Notes: generated by a model from the sequence alone, not told the origin. Shown: positions 17,383-26,918, counted from the stretch's first letter. The stretch: 64,000 nucleotides of DNA from Bacteroidota bacterium (GCA_016706255.1 JADJJZ010000029.1:744001-808000); one strand, 5' to 3'. A program made the numbers and translations.

Positions 17383-17616
17383 AAATAACAATATCTAAGA
17401 ATCAGTTAAATTGTTTTGGTTTTAATAGAATCGACAAATTTTCACCTAGCCCGGATAGAAACGGAAACGACAGGTTGTTAAATCAAAAATAAAAATATTT
17501 GACTTAAATTAAAATTAATTTAAATTTTATCATGATGCTACAAAACCCTGGCGTTGCAGTGGATAGCCGGTTGGGATTGTGTTGGCGTGACAAATGTTCA
17601 TGCTCCAAAAAAAAAA

Positions 17617-18687
17617 TCACAAACCCAAAAACTGTTGCATCAACAAATGAAACTGATGCACACCGGTTTCCATTTTTGGTGAATAACGGCCACGGAAATA
17701 CAAGCGGGAATGCAAGCCTTTGTGTACACTTTCAACAACTTCTTCGTCTTCCATTTCCACACGGTGTAAATCGCTACCGGCGCCCTGATTAAATAAGGCT
17801 TCGTTATGCACAAAAACTAAAAACGACACCTTGGTTTTATTTTTTGCAAGTGGTTGCACAATATTTAGCGACAAGCCCCATGGATAAAAATTAAACATCA
17901 TATTCGGGAAAATCCAAAAATAATAGGCACCCACTTTTTTACCATAATCTTTTGAATCGGAAGGTAAATCGAAAATTAATTCGCCCTCTTTTGCAATTCC
18001 CAATTGTAAATTGCCATACTCAAATAATTCGGTTTCATAATTATTATAATCAATTACTTTATTGAGCGATTTATGGACGAATGGAATATGAAATCCTTCA
18101 AGATAATTATCGCAATACAATGCCCAATTGGCGTCAATTACATAATCTTTTGATAAATCGGGGCGCAATTGCAAATCTTTAAACGGAAACCAAGGAATAC
18201 GATTGCTGATGCCTTGCAATAATTGATTCAGCTCCATTGAAGGAAATAGTGAACCAAATAATAATCCGTTCCAATTAACCACACTTACCTGTTTGAGGTT
18301 ATCCATTTGCGTTGGAAAATTTTCTGCAGCTTCGAATTCGGGCATACTTAAAAATTTCCCATCCGGATGAAAACAACGGCCGTGATATTTACATCGGATA
18401 ATTTGCGATTTTGTTTTTTCTGTTATTAATACATAACCACGATGTGTGCATACATTCGACATTAATTGCAACCCATTATCCTGAACACTCAATAATAATG
18501 GTTCATTTAAACAACCCGGCATAAAATCAATTGGATATAAATAACCGGTCTCGCCATATTCTTGTGCGGTTCCAATATATTGCCAAGTGGTAGTAAATAT
18601 TTTTTCTTTTGCAGCCGCATACGTTTCATCACTTAAATAAAAAGCACCTGTCGGTGTTGCTGCAATTTTTATATTTGGGTCAATCAT
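17617..18687 (-). CDS. Rieske [2Fe-2S] aromatic ring-hydroxylating-type oxygenase, alpha subunit
   Basis: A cytosolic mononuclear iron oxygenase of about 356 residues. The Rieske cluster ligands are C80-X-H82 (CTHRG) and C99-X2-H102 (CKYHG). The catalytic domain has NWALYCDNYLEGFHIPFVH, supplying the two iron-site histidines and the bridging Asp/Asn region. In Bacteroidota such lone alpha subunits act on quaternary amines or carboxylates as well as aromatics; the substrate is unknown and no reductase is adjacent. The frame is open for 37 more codons upstream, but the ATG at 18687 is supported by a TAAATTTG box 18 bp upstream and by the family N-terminus. Confidence 0.9.
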   Translation of the reverse strand: MIDPNIKIAATPTGAFYLSDETYAAAKEKIFTTTWQYIGTAQEYGETGYLYPIDFMPGCLNEPLLLSVQDNGLQLMSNVCTHRGYVLITEKTKSQIIRCKYHGRCFHPDGKFLSMPEFEAAENFPTQMDNLKQVSVVNWNGLLFGSLFPSMELNQLLQGISNRIPWFPFKDLQLRPDLSKDYVIDANWALYCDNYLEGFHIPFVHKSLNKVIDYNNYETELFEYGNLQLGIAKEGELIFDLPSDSKDYGKKVGAYYFWIFPNMMFNFYPWGLSLNIVQPLAKNKTKVSFLVFVHNEALFNQGAGSDLHRVEMEDEEVVESVHKGLHSRLYFRGRYSPKMETGVHQFHLLMQQFLGL

Positions 18688-18705
18688 AAACAATAAATTA
18701 TGCTG

Positions 18706-18713
18706 CAAATTTA
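18706..18713 (-). promoter_or_regulatory. -7 box (TAAATTTG, minus strand) of the Rieske oxygenase gene
   Basis: Perfect TAnnTTTG on the minus strand, 18 bp upstream of the ATG at 18687. This argues for the short form of the protein. Confidence 0.55.
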
Positions 18714-18877
18714 CTGCACATTTAGTAAATGGTTTGCGCATATTTCTATCACGGCTTGTTGTAAAATTAAAAAATATCCCCGAAAGTCCCGCAAACAAAG
18801 GGTTTTGAATTATTTAACATTATGCATATATTTACTTCGTAAGCACACCATAATTTGTTCATTTTAAATACAATTTT

Positions 18878-20659
18878 ATGTGGCCACTTGATGATGTTAC
18901 AATCGTGTTGTTAATTGTTGGTTTTACCCTTTTTATGTTTATATGGGAAAAAATTGCTATTGACATTACTTCATTAATAGCAATGGCATTGCTGATGGTT
19001 ACCGGTGTTTTAACCACTAAAGAAGGTATTGCCGGTTTTAGTAATGATGCCACAGTTACCATTTTGTTTTTATTTTTACTCAGTGCAGGTTTAGAAAAAA
19101 CAGGAGCCATAAATATTGTTGGCCGGGTAATGATAAAATACATCGGCAAAAATCAGCACCTCGCATTTGTAGCCGTATTATTAGTATGTGGTTTAGTATC
19201 GGCATTTTTAAATAATACTGCTGTAGTAGTAATTTTTATGCCTATTGTTTTTAAAATTGCAAAATTCACCAATCAGAGTCCAAGTAAATTATTAATGCCC
19301 CTCTCCTTTGCTGCAATTATGGGAGGAACAATCACATTAATTGGATCCTCTACAAACCTTGTGGTGAATGGCGTTGCGGTGGAACATGGTTATGATGCAT
19401 TCGGCATGTTTGAAGTAACACCAACAGGGCTCATTTTATTCGCTGTATTTTTTTTATACATGTATTTTATTGGGATAAAATTAATTCCTGCACGGCGGGC
19501 TGCTGATTCATTATCAGAAGATTATGAATTAAAAGATTTTTTAACTGAAATAATTATCGAAAAAGGTTCCGCATTTGCCGGTAAACGCATTTTTGATACT
19601 CCACTGGTAACTGAATTAGCGCTTGAAGTAATTGAAATTTCTGATAGTAAAGGAACATTATGGTTGCCCGATGATTATGAATTGTTGGAAGAAAATGATA
19701 CGGTTTTAGTTCGAGGTAGTGCAAATGACATCATGCGCTTAAAACAATTATCCGGTGTAAATTTTATTAAATCGTTTGATGTTGATGATATTGATTTAAA
19801 ATCGAATGAAACTACTTTGGTTGAAGTGGTTATCGGCCCAAACAGTTCACTTGCCAGGAGCACGTTTCAGGAAGTTGATTTCCGTGAATTATACGATGCA
19901 ATTCCGCTTGCTGTGCGCAGAAGAGGTGATATTATTGAAGGCCGGCTCGATGATGTGGAATTACGTTTTGGTGATGACCTGTTGCTTGAAGTAAATAAAG
20001 ATTCGTTTGATCAATTGAAACGCAGTGGTGATTTTGTATTTACACAGGAAATTGAAAAAGAGGTTTACGATAAAAAGAAAATGCTCATTACCAGTGGCAT
20101 TTTATTGATGGTAATTTTAACATCAGCCTTCGAATGGTTACCAATTATTCAGGGAGCAATTATTGGCACCATTCTTATGTTTTTATTTAAATGTATAACC
20201 ATTCGTGAAGCATATCGCGAAGTGGACTGGCGTATTATTTTTGTGTTGGCTGCATTATTACCACTTGGAACTGCACTCGAAAAATCGGGCGCCGCCGAAT
20301 TACTTGCCGGATATATGCAAACATATATTTCAGGGTATGGACCATTTATTACCTTGTTTACCTTATTTGCCGTAACATCTGTAATTACCAGTTTAATGTC
20401 GAACCAGGCTACAGCAGCGTTGTTGAGCCCTATTGCCATTTCATTAGGCATACAAATGGGCATTGATCCGAAACCACTTTTAATGACCGTTATGTTTGCA
20501 GCTTCTACGTGTTATTTAACACCATTAGGTTACCAGACCAATATTATGATTTATGGCCCGGGCAATTATAAATTTATTGATTTTATAAAAGTTGGCGGAT
20601 TATTATCACTCCTTAGCGGCATTGTTGTTTCTTTGTGCTTATATTATTTTTACTTCTGA
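18878..20659 (+). CDS. SLC13-family permease with central TrkA-C (RCK_C) domains
   Basis: An inner-membrane anion/sodium symporter of the DASS/SLC13 type (sulfate or dicarboxylate in relatives). The 593-residue protein has N-terminal membrane helices with the SNxx-like Na+-site loop (IGSSTNLVVNG, about residue 158), two soluble RCK_C-like domains (about 215-290 and 305-385; e.g. LPDDYELLEENDTVLVRG), and a second membrane half ending with TPLGYQTNIMIYGPG. This two-RCK insert is common in the family and probably senses a ligand. The next gene, pheA, begins 10 bp after its stop. Confidence 0.92.
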   Translation: MWPLDDVTIVLLIVGFTLFMFIWEKIAIDITSLIAMALLMVTGVLTTKEGIAGFSNDATVTILFLFLLSAGLEKTGAINIVGRVMIKYIGKNQHLAFVAVLLVCGLVSAFLNNTAVVVIFMPIVFKIAKFTNQSPSKLLMPLSFAAIMGGTITLIGSSTNLVVNGVAVEHGYDAFGMFEVTPTGLILFAVFFLYMYFIGIKLIPARRAADSLSEDYELKDFLTEIIIEKGSAFAGKRIFDTPLVTELALEVIEISDSKGTLWLPDDYELLEENDTVLVRGSANDIMRLKQLSGVNFIKSFDVDDIDLKSNETTLVEVVIGPNSSLARSTFQEVDFRELYDAIPLAVRRRGDIIEGRLDDVELRFGDDLLLEVNKDSFDQLKRSGDFVFTQEIEKEVYDKKKMLITSGILLMVILTSAFEWLPIIQGAIIGTILMFLFKCITIREAYREVDWRIIFVLAALLPLGTALEKSGAAELLAGYMQTYISGYGPFITLFTLFAVTSVITSLMSNQATAALLSPIAISLGIQMGIDPKPLLMTVMFAASTCYLTPLGYQTNIMIYGPGNYKFIDFIKVGGLLSLLSGIVVSLCLYYFYF

Positions 20660-20669
20660 TAAAATTATT

Positions 20670-21476
20670 TTGAATCAACAGCGCATATATTTTTTAGGTG
20701 AACCATTTTCGTTTCATTATTTAGCTGCTCAGGCTTTTTTTGGGGGAGATAATCAATTTGTTTCAGCAGCATCATTTGATGCGATTATTGAACAAACCCG
20801 ATTGAATGAAAATAGTTTTGGTGTGATGGCAGTTGAAAATACTTTAGCCGGTGATGTGCCCGGGAATTTTATTCGGATAGCAAATAGTGGTTTAACAATA
20901 TGTGGGTCTATTACCTTACCTGTCGAACTGTTTCTGGCAGCAAAAGAAAATATCTCGCTTGACCAACTATCAACAGTATACAGCCACGAAATGGCGATTA
21001 AGGAGACGAGCACGTTTTTTTCACAATATCCGCATATTCAATTTACCGCAACGCCTTCTACCTCGGGTGCTGTTAAACTGGTTGCTGAACACAATAATAA
21101 AAACATCGCAGCAATTGGCAATAAAGCGGCAATCCTGTTTTATCATTTGCAAATAATTGCCTCAAAAATTGACAATCATGCATCAAATTTCACTCGTTTT
21201 TTAATTTTATCGAAAAAAAGCCTTGCTCCACTTACAACCTTTCCCGCCAAAATAGCGTCTTTAATCCTGCAACCGTATGAAATGGAGGATTTCACGGCTC
21301 AATTCGGGGCTGATGCCATTCAACTGATCAGGCATACGGATGCACAAAATGTGTATATTGAAACTAAGGAATTATTACCCGAACAAATAATTAATATCGC
21401 CTTAAAATATGGCTATAACACAGCCGATTCAAGGGTTCTGGGCATTTACAACCATAGGTTGACTGAGGAGTTATAA
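20670..21476 (+). CDS. pheA: Prephenate dehydratase
   Basis: Converts prephenate to phenylpyruvate in phenylalanine synthesis. The 268-residue protein has the N-terminal GEPFSFHYLAA, the AVENTLAGDVPGNF block, and SNFTRFLIL containing the catalytic TRF motif, then an ACT-like regulatory domain (about 185-268) that would bind phenylalanine. The glycine expected in the 'G.GSF' motif is replaced (GEPFSF). The start is probably the TTG at 20670, because it begins the family N-terminus. The gene for the upstream enzyme pair (DAHP synthase/chorismate mutase) follows 71 bp later, so the two form a Phe-branch unit. Confidence 0.9.
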   Translation: MNQQRIYFLGEPFSFHYLAAQAFFGGDNQFVSAASFDAIIEQTRLNENSFGVMAVENTLAGDVPGNFIRIANSGLTICGSITLPVELFLAAKENISLDQLSTVYSHEMAIKETSTFFSQYPHIQFTATPSTSGAVKLVAEHNNKNIAAIGNKAAILFYHLQIIASKIDNHASNFTRFLILSKKSLAPLTTFPAKIASLILQPYEMEDFTAQFGADAIQLIRHTDAQNVYIETKELLPEQIINIALKYGYNTADSRVLGIYNHRLTEEL

Positions 21477-21547
21477 CCTGCGTTTGTTAAAATTGTATTT
21501 TCTTTGTGCACAGTTTGTCAACATTATTTAAGAAAGACGACCAAAAT

Positions 21548-22660
21548 ATGAGTAAAGATTTAAAGATTACACCAATTGCCGAATGGGGATTTAACTTCCA
21601 GTCCCCGCTCATAATGACCGGGCCATGCAGCGTTGAAAGCGAAGAGCAGGTGCGTGAAACTGCCCGTTTATTAAGCAATTACCAGTTTGATATCTTAAGA
21701 GGAGGTATCTGGAAACCCCGTACCCGCCCGAACTCATTTGAAGGAATCGGCAGCATAGGGTTAAAGTGGCTGAAGGATGCAGGAAATGAAATCGGTAAAC
21801 CTGTTGCGACTGAGGTTGCCAACGTAAAACACGTTTACGAAGCATTACGTATGGGTATTGATGTGTTGTGGATTGGTGCCAGAACTACAGTGAACCCTTT
21901 TGCCGTGCAGGAAATTTGTGATGCTTTGCAAGGCGTAGATATTCCGGTTTTAGTGAAAAACCCGATTAATCCTGATTTAGAGTTATGGATTGGCGCTTTT
22001 GAACGTTTAAACCGCTCAGGAATAACAAAACTGGCTGCTATTCACAGAGGTTTCAGTACACACGAAAAATCAAAATACCGCAATATTCCACGTTGGAACA
22101 TTCCAATTGAATTAAAACGCCGTTATCCGCAATTACCTATTATTTGCGATCCAAGCCATATTTGCGGAACACGTGATTTACTAAAAGAAGTTGCGCAAAC
22201 AGCTTTAGATATCGGGTTCGATGGTTTACATCTGGAATCACATATTAATCCTGATAAAGCTTTGAGTGATGCTAAACAGCAAATTACACCCGATGCTTAT
22301 GGTGAATTGATTGCATCGTTACATACACGCCAATCGATTGAACATAATTCGTTTGCAGAAAATCAACTGGAAATTTTACGTGGTAAAATCGACAGTCTCG
22401 ATAACTATTTAATGGAGATGTTAAGCGAGCGTATGGATGTTGTTCGCGAAATTGCGGAATACAAACGTGAAAATAACTTAGCGATCGTTCAGCCAAGTCG
22501 TTGGACAGAAATTTTAGAAAATCGTTTAGCAACAGGAAGCCGCAAACAGCTTACCGATAAATTTGTAAAAGAATTATTCCACGCAATACATAAAGAATCT
22601 ATTCATCATCAAACTGAGGTTATGTTGAATGGAGAAAATACCGAAGTGGAAAAAAAATAA
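21548..22660 (+). CDS. Bifunctional 3-deoxy-7-phosphoheptulonate synthase / type II chorismate mutase
   Basis: A fusion enzyme of 370 residues. Residues 1-265 are DAHP synthase of the KDO8PS-like type, catalysing the first shikimate step: MTGPCSVES, GGIWKPRTRPNSFEG, AVQEICDALQGVDIPVLVKNP and CDPSHICGTRD with metal and phosphoenolpyruvate ligands. Residues about 280-360 are an AroQ chorismate mutase (LRGKIDSLDNYLMEMLSERMDVVREIAEYKR) that feeds prephenate to the adjacent PheA. The Asp/Glu-rich tail is short. I start at ATG 21548 (MSKDLKI); an upstream start at 21506 is less likely. This fusion order is usual in Bacteroidota. Confidence 0.93.
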   Translation: MSKDLKITPIAEWGFNFQSPLIMTGPCSVESEEQVRETARLLSNYQFDILRGGIWKPRTRPNSFEGIGSIGLKWLKDAGNEIGKPVATEVANVKHVYEALRMGIDVLWIGARTTVNPFAVQEICDALQGVDIPVLVKNPINPDLELWIGAFERLNRSGITKLAAIHRGFSTHEKSKYRNIPRWNIPIELKRRYPQLPIICDPSHICGTRDLLKEVAQTALDIGFDGLHLESHINPDKALSDAKQQITPDAYGELIASLHTRQSIEHNSFAENQLEILRGKIDSLDNYLMEMLSERMDVVREIAEYKRENNLAIVQPSRWTEILENRLATGSRKQLTDKFVKELFHAIHKESIHHQTEVMLNGENTEVEKK

Positions 22661-22684
22661 TTATTTCGAACAAACCACAAATAA

Positions 22685-22716
22685 AAAAAATCCGGAGCAG
22701 TTGTTCCGGATTTTTT
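22685..22716. terminator. Bidirectional terminator
   Basis: A-run, TCCGGA, short loop, TCCGGA, T-run (22685-22716). It lies between the rightward DAHP synthase gene and the leftward glycan-binding-like gene and can serve both. Confidence 0.75.
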
Positions 22717-22740
22717 ATTTAGTATAACTAAATTAGTTTT

Positions 22741-24417
22741 TTACTTCTTTTGGAAAAAGGCTCTTAACATGCCTTGCGATTTTTGATACCATTCATCGCG
22801 CACTTCAAAGTCGAATGTAATAGATGAAAAACAAGTAACCGGTGTTGTTCCTTTGTCGGTTGCATCTATGGTAATACGATATTTTCCCGGAGGCATTTTT
22901 AATTCGTACACATTTAAAATGGTAAGGTCAATAATTGAACTTTTCATTACAGCAGGATTATCTGCATGCGGGTTAATTTTATGACCATCTAAACTGGTAA
23001 TCGTAATAATATCGGCTTTTGATGATTCATCAAATACTTTTTTGCTACTCTGATTACCATTATAAATACGCAGTTCATTTGAAGGTTGTGTAATTTCAAA
23101 TTCGATATATTCATTATTTCCCGGACCGGCAATACCTTCGCACCAGCATGTTTGACGCGCAAGATTTTCGCGTCCGTCGTAAGTACTGTCCTCATAAATA
23201 TGGTCAGAAATATCAAATGCATAAATCGGATTGCCTGATTCTTTTAAGGTAATTCCCGGCACATTGTTTTTACAATTCGCTTTTATAAAATCGTAATAAG
23301 AAAGTGTATTGTAATCGGTATACTTAGTTGCATTATTTAATGCATCAATACCGGTAACTGTACCTGTTTGATAAGGATGTAATGAATCGGAATAGGCGAT
23401 CATTGGCGTATTATAAAATAAGCGTTTAGGCATTTCCGCATCGGTTTTAAGCCATGATGACGCAGTAACACTTTTAATTGCTACCGGAATTATCGCCTGC
23501 TCGTTTACCAATGAACCTGAATTACATGCTGTCTGATTTGCAAAATGGAAAAATCCGATTTTATCTTTATCAGCAAACATAATATCATCAAATACTAATA
23601 CCTGAGCTCTGTCGCCACTAACATAGGTTTTAAATTCGCTCATTTTTGATGGCAACACAGGCGTTTCATTAAATAAATCGTGTTGAATATAAAAACTATT
23701 TAAACGACCTGACCAGTTTTTTTCATACCCTAATTCATAGGTTGTATATGTTTCAGTTCTGTCGATACCGGCATTAGCTGTTGGAATGGTAAGGAAAGTC
23801 AGAATATTCGTTTCTTCATCCGGTGTAAAATTCATTTCGATGATGAAACTAATTTCCATTGAAAGCACTTCAGTATTTTTTGGTAAATACAAAGGTGTTG
23901 CGTCTGTAAATTTCAATTCGCATAAAACCTTTTTAATATTGATGCGGGTGTTATTGCGAAACATATCTACATAAATACCCATTTGTTTGAGGTTATCCAT
24001 GCTGATATATTTACGAACAAATAAACGTTGCTGGAAATTTTTACGAATTTGCTCACGTGTATCAACTGCACGATCCTGAACAGTAAAAATGTCGCTAAAG
24101 GTTGAAACCGTTGCCAAATCATCTAATAATTTTGGACGTTTGCCATAACCAAATTCATTAAAATAAATTTTTAATGGCATAACTGCTGTAACGGTAGCAA
24201 AATTGGAAGTGGCATTTTTAAATTCATACACCACATCATATTTTACATCGTTGTCAAATTCCGAAACTTGTATCAATTCGTTTTGCAATACCACACCGTA
24301 GTTTGAAGTTTCAGGGTGGAGGTTACCTGTTGCTACCGACAAACCATTAAATCCGGTTTGGGCAAAAACGGAAACGCTTACGAGGCATAACAGAATTGCA
24401 TAAATCTTTTTATTCAT
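22741..24417 (-). CDS. Secreted protein with NADase-type glycan-binding-like C-terminal domain
   Basis: A 558-residue secreted protein with a signal peptide ending FAQTGFNG. Residues about 30-250 look like a beta-rich domain related to secreted DUF4424-type proteins (VVYEFKNATSNFATVTAVMPL). Residues about 400-550 contain TCWCEGIAGPGNNEYIEFEI and SNELRIYNGNQSSKKVFDESSK, which match the galactose-binding-like 'NADase-type glycan-binding' module; the WCEG-GPG-EYI pattern is the reason for the call. No T9SS tail is visible. Function unknown; periplasmic or surface glycan binding is an inference. Confidence 0.7.
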   Translation of the reverse strand: MNKKIYAILLCLVSVSVFAQTGFNGLSVATGNLHPETSNYGVVLQNELIQVSEFDNDVKYDVVYEFKNATSNFATVTAVMPLKIYFNEFGYGKRPKLLDDLATVSTFSDIFTVQDRAVDTREQIRKNFQQRLFVRKYISMDNLKQMGIYVDMFRNNTRINIKKVLCELKFTDATPLYLPKNTEVLSMEISFIIEMNFTPDEETNILTFLTIPTANAGIDRTETYTTYELGYEKNWSGRLNSFYIQHDLFNETPVLPSKMSEFKTYVSGDRAQVLVFDDIMFADKDKIGFFHFANQTACNSGSLVNEQAIIPVAIKSVTASSWLKTDAEMPKRLFYNTPMIAYSDSLHPYQTGTVTGIDALNNATKYTDYNTLSYYDFIKANCKNNVPGITLKESGNPIYAFDISDHIYEDSTYDGRENLARQTCWCEGIAGPGNNEYIEFEITQPSNELRIYNGNQSSKKVFDESSKADIITITSLDGHKINPHADNPAVMKSSIIDLTILNVYELKMPPGKYRITIDATDKGTTPVTCFSSITFDFEVRDEWYQKSQGMLRAFFQKK

Positions 24418-24445
24418 AGCTGTTGTTGTTTTTGATGCTGCTTAA

Positions 24446-24793
24446 TTATTTATAAAAATCTTCACATCGGTGGAACAAAGGAATAAAATCCAAAATTTCA
24501 CCTAAGTCACTAACTTTAATTTTTCCGAACATAACGGCCATCTGGGGATTGGTTCTTCCCCATTCTGTGTCCTCATATATCTCGTCTTTGGTTGTCACAG
24601 TACACTTCGGAGTGTCATGAAAACCTTCCTCAATGTTAAGGGTTCCGTTAGCAATTTTTACGGTGAATTGTCCACCCCGCTCCCCGGATATGTCTAAATG
24701 GAAAACAGTTTCGTAACCCTGTTCAGCCTTTTCGGGCCTGAAACGCTCTTTTAGTGACAGCACAATTTCGCGTGCTGAGATTGGTTTTTGCAT
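24446..24793 (-). CDS. SCP2 sterol-binding-domain protein
   Basis: A 115-residue single-domain protein of the SCP2 superfamily, small cytosolic lipid-binding proteins. The pattern fits: an N-terminal helix, FHLDISGERGGQFTVKIANG, then CTVTTKDEIYEDTEWGRTNPQMAVMFGKIKVSDLGEIL, typical of the 'G..n...af..Gkikv.Gd' end of SCP2. The ligand is unknown. It lies just upstream of, and reads in the same direction as, the glycan-binding-like gene (28 bp gap). Confidence 0.85.
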   Translation of the reverse strand: MQKPISAREIVLSLKERFRPEKAEQGYETVFHLDISGERGGQFTVKIANGTLNIEEGFHDTPKCTVTTKDEIYEDTEWGRTNPQMAVMFGKIKVSDLGEILDFIPLFHRCEDFYK

Positions 24794-24862
24794 GTCTTGG
24801 TTAATATTGCCGCTAAGATAAAATAATGTAGTTTATTTTTACGCTGCACTATAACAATCATC

Positions 24863-25252
24863 ATGCCCGAACAGGTAACAAAATGCAGAATCGACAAGTG
24901 GTTATGGGCTGTAAGGCTTTATAAAACCAGAAATATTGCTGCTGAAGCGGTTAAATCCGGTAAGGTTAAAATAAATGGCGACAGCGTGAAACCCGCGTTT
25001 GAAGTGTATCCGGGCCTTATTATTACTATTCCTAAGGGTGTGGTGCGGTATCAGTTTAAGGTACTTGGCGTTATCGAAAAACGCGTTAGCGCTCCAATTT
25101 CAAAAACTTATTGTGAGGATGTCACACCTGAAGAAGAAAAAATGAAACTCACGCATCTGGAATTTATGCCGACAGCCTTTCGCGATAAAGGAACCGGTCG
25201 CCCGACAAAAAAAGAGCGTCGCGACCTGGATGAGTGGATGATGGATGAATAA
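24863..25252 (+). CDS. S4-domain RNA-binding protein, Hsp15-like
   Basis: A 129-residue protein with an N-terminal S4 domain (CRIDKWLWAVRLYKTRNIA, then AVKSGKVKINGDSVKP, VYPGLIITI) and a basic C-terminal tail (GRPTKKERRDLDEWMMDE). It matches Hsp15/HslR, which binds 50S subunits carrying stalled nascent chains and helps ribosome recycling in E. coli. Full length. Divergent from the SCP2 gene. Confidence 0.9.
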   Translation: MPEQVTKCRIDKWLWAVRLYKTRNIAAEAVKSGKVKINGDSVKPAFEVYPGLIITIPKGVVRYQFKVLGVIEKRVSAPISKTYCEDVTPEEEKMKLTHLEFMPTAFRDKGTGRPTKKERRDLDEWMMDE

Positions 25253-25281
25253 TTTGCTAATAATCAGCTAAATAAATCACT

Positions 25282-25935
25282 ATGAAAACATTTTTGATTT
25301 CCCTTTTAATTTGTTGTTTTGCCACCACCGTTTCGGCTCAGGCCGGCTATTATGTTGGCGGAAGGTATGTGATGCCGCACGGTGTTGCACTTATCGACCC
25401 TGTTCCGGGTTTTGGCGCTGCTATAGGATTTGCCAACCATTTAGAAGTTTCTGATGCATTCCAGTTATTGTATCGGGGTGAGGCAAATACCCTGGCTGCC
25501 TCCTATAATTTTTTCGACTATATGAACCCGCAGAAAGCCCCAATTCTGCAACTATTCCGATGGTATTCGTTTTCTGCAGGATTTAGTCCGGCCGTGGTTG
25601 TTGGTGAGGATATCAAGGTGTTCGGTGGCATTGAAGCCGCATATGTGGCTTTGGCTACAGGTCCGATTTCAGATGGTATTTTTTATCCTGACACCTACAC
25701 ATTGGAAGGTAATTCATCAAGTGTAAATATGTTCGATTACGAAGATCATCTTAACGGCTCGTTCAATTACGGGCTAAACCTGGGTGTTAGCACCGGTTTA
25801 GGCGCTTTTAGCATTGTAGCGAAATATTACCTGCAGGTTGGAAATACCTCATCAAAATATACCGCCAGCGAAAAAAGAGGCGTTCTCACAAATATCGTAT
25901 CCCTGGATATTGCTTTTTATCCTTTTTATGATTGA
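25282..25935 (+). CDS. Secreted or outer-membrane beta-barrel-like protein, unrecognised
   Basis: A 217-residue protein with a clear signal peptide (residues 1-19, ending SAQA). The mature part alternates polar and aromatic or hydrophobic residues (YYVGGRYVMPHG, FRWYSFSAGFSPAVVVG, LGAFSIVAKYYLQVG) and ends in an aromatic residue two from the C-terminus (FYPFYD), which suggests a small outer-membrane barrel. I do not recognise a family. It follows the Hsp15-like gene by 29 bp. Confidence 0.6.
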   Translation: MKTFLISLLICCFATTVSAQAGYYVGGRYVMPHGVALIDPVPGFGAAIGFANHLEVSDAFQLLYRGEANTLAASYNFFDYMNPQKAPILQLFRWYSFSAGFSPAVVVGEDIKVFGGIEAAYVALATGPISDGIFYPDTYTLEGNSSSVNMFDYEDHLNGSFNYGLNLGVSTGLGAFSIVAKYYLQVGNTSSKYTASEKRGVLTNIVSLDIAFYPFYD

Positions 25936-25966
25936 TGGGTTTATTTATAGTTTTAAAATAAAAAAA

Positions 25967-26000
25967 CCACTTCAATTGCATAATTCGCAACTAAAGTGGT
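25967..26000. terminator. Bidirectional terminator
   Basis: ACCACTT (25967-25973) pairs with AAGTGGT (25994-26000), with an inner TTGC/GCAA stem. It is flanked by an A-run on the left and lies between convergent genes (the 217-aa secreted protein and msrA). Confidence 0.6.
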
Positions 26001-26025
26001 CGGCTATAAAATATTTAGCAATTAT

Positions 26026-26739
26026 TTAATGCGCATCCTTATATTCCGGTTTTACTAATTCCGGGAACAACTTTTCAAATTTTTCCACTTTTTTAGCCAC
26101 TACGTAAACGCAATAGGGCTGATCAGGGTTTTTAGCGAAGTAATCCTGATGATAGGTCTCAGCCGGCCAAAACACGCTTAACGGAGCTAACTCTGTCACA
26201 ATTTTATCGCTGTAATACCCACTGGCATCAAGTTTTGTGATATAAGCCTCTGTTGCAGCCTTTTGTTCATCTGAAGCATAGAACACTACTGAACGGTATT
26301 GAATGCCTGCATCCGCGCCTTGACGGTTCAGGGTGGTTGGATCATGGGTTTTCATGTGAATGTCGAGCAGGGTTTCATAACTGCACAATTTTGGGTCGTA
26401 CACAATCTGAACACATTCGGCATGTCCGGTAGTATCGGTGCAAACTGCAGTGTAGGTTGGATTTTCCATCTTGCCCCCACTATAACCGCTTTGAACGGAC
26501 ATCACGCCGATGCTTTCTTCAAAAACGGCTTCCGTGCACCAGAAACAGCCGCCGCCAAAAGTGGCTTTTTCCCATCCATTTTGCTGGATTTCAGCATCTG
26601 TATATGTTTTTCTCATAGCTAATATTTCTTTTTGATCTTTTTTGTCAACCTTCAGTTCAGGCTCCACATTTTTAGCAGAACATCCTGCCACAGTAATTAT
26701 GGTAACCAATAATGCTGCTGTAATAATATTTGTCTTCAT
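26026..26739 (-). CDS. msrA: Peptide-methionine (S)-S-oxide reductase, lipoprotein form
   Basis: Reduces methionine-S-sulfoxide in oxidised proteins. The 237-residue product has a lipoprotein signal ending VAGC (C20), so it is envelope-anchored rather than cytosolic. The catalytic motif GGCFWC has C65 as nucleophile, followed by the family blocks VQSGYSGGKMENPTY, HAECVQI and THDPTTLNRQGAD. C-terminal resolving cysteines are not obvious beyond PYCVYV. The ATG at 26739 was chosen because it begins the signal peptide. A TATGTTTG promoter box sits 27 bp upstream. Confidence 0.93.
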   Translation of the reverse strand: MKTNIITAALLVTIITVAGCSAKNVEPELKVDKKDQKEILAMRKTYTDAEIQQNGWEKATFGGGCFWCTEAVFEESIGVMSVQSGYSGGKMENPTYTAVCTDTTGHAECVQIVYDPKLCSYETLLDIHMKTHDPTTLNRQGADAGIQYRSVVFYASDEQKAATEAYITKLDASGYYSDKIVTELAPLSVFWPAETYHQDYFAKNPDQPYCVYVVAKKVEKFEKLFPELVKPEYKDAH

Positions 26740-26766
26740 TATGTTCTTATTTAATAACCACATACG

Positions 26767-26795
26767 CAAACATAACACAAACAGTTGTGTTCAAA
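26767..26795 (-). promoter_or_regulatory. msrA: msrA promoter (TTTG-17-TATGTTTG)
   Basis: On the minus strand: TTTG at 26795-26792, a 17-bp spacer, TATGTTTG at 26774-26767. Both elements match the Bacteroidota consensus. The implied leader is about 23 nt. Confidence 0.6.
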
Positions 26796-26885
26796 GTTTC
26801 AAACTTAACAATGTTTAACACCGCTTGCAAAATCGGTTTGAAAAGGAAGTTTGCCAATAGCCAAAGTTGTGCATTTTATTGTGTG

Positions 26886-26914
26886 TTGCACCGTTCCAAT
26901 ATTTTCTATATTTG
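26886..26914 (+). promoter_or_regulatory. Promoter of the isoaspartyl peptidase gene; mRNA probably leaderless
   Basis: TTG at 26886-26888, an 18-bp spacer, TATATTTG at 26907-26914. The ATG at 26919 begins 4 nt after the box, which is about where transcription should start, leaving no room for a ribosome-binding site. Confidence 0.6.
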
Positions 26915-26918
26915 CGTT

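Noticed and set aside
18688..18798. Long N-terminus for the Rieske oxygenase
   Set aside because: The extra 37 residues do not fit the family, and a TAAATTTG promoter box lies inside that stretch.
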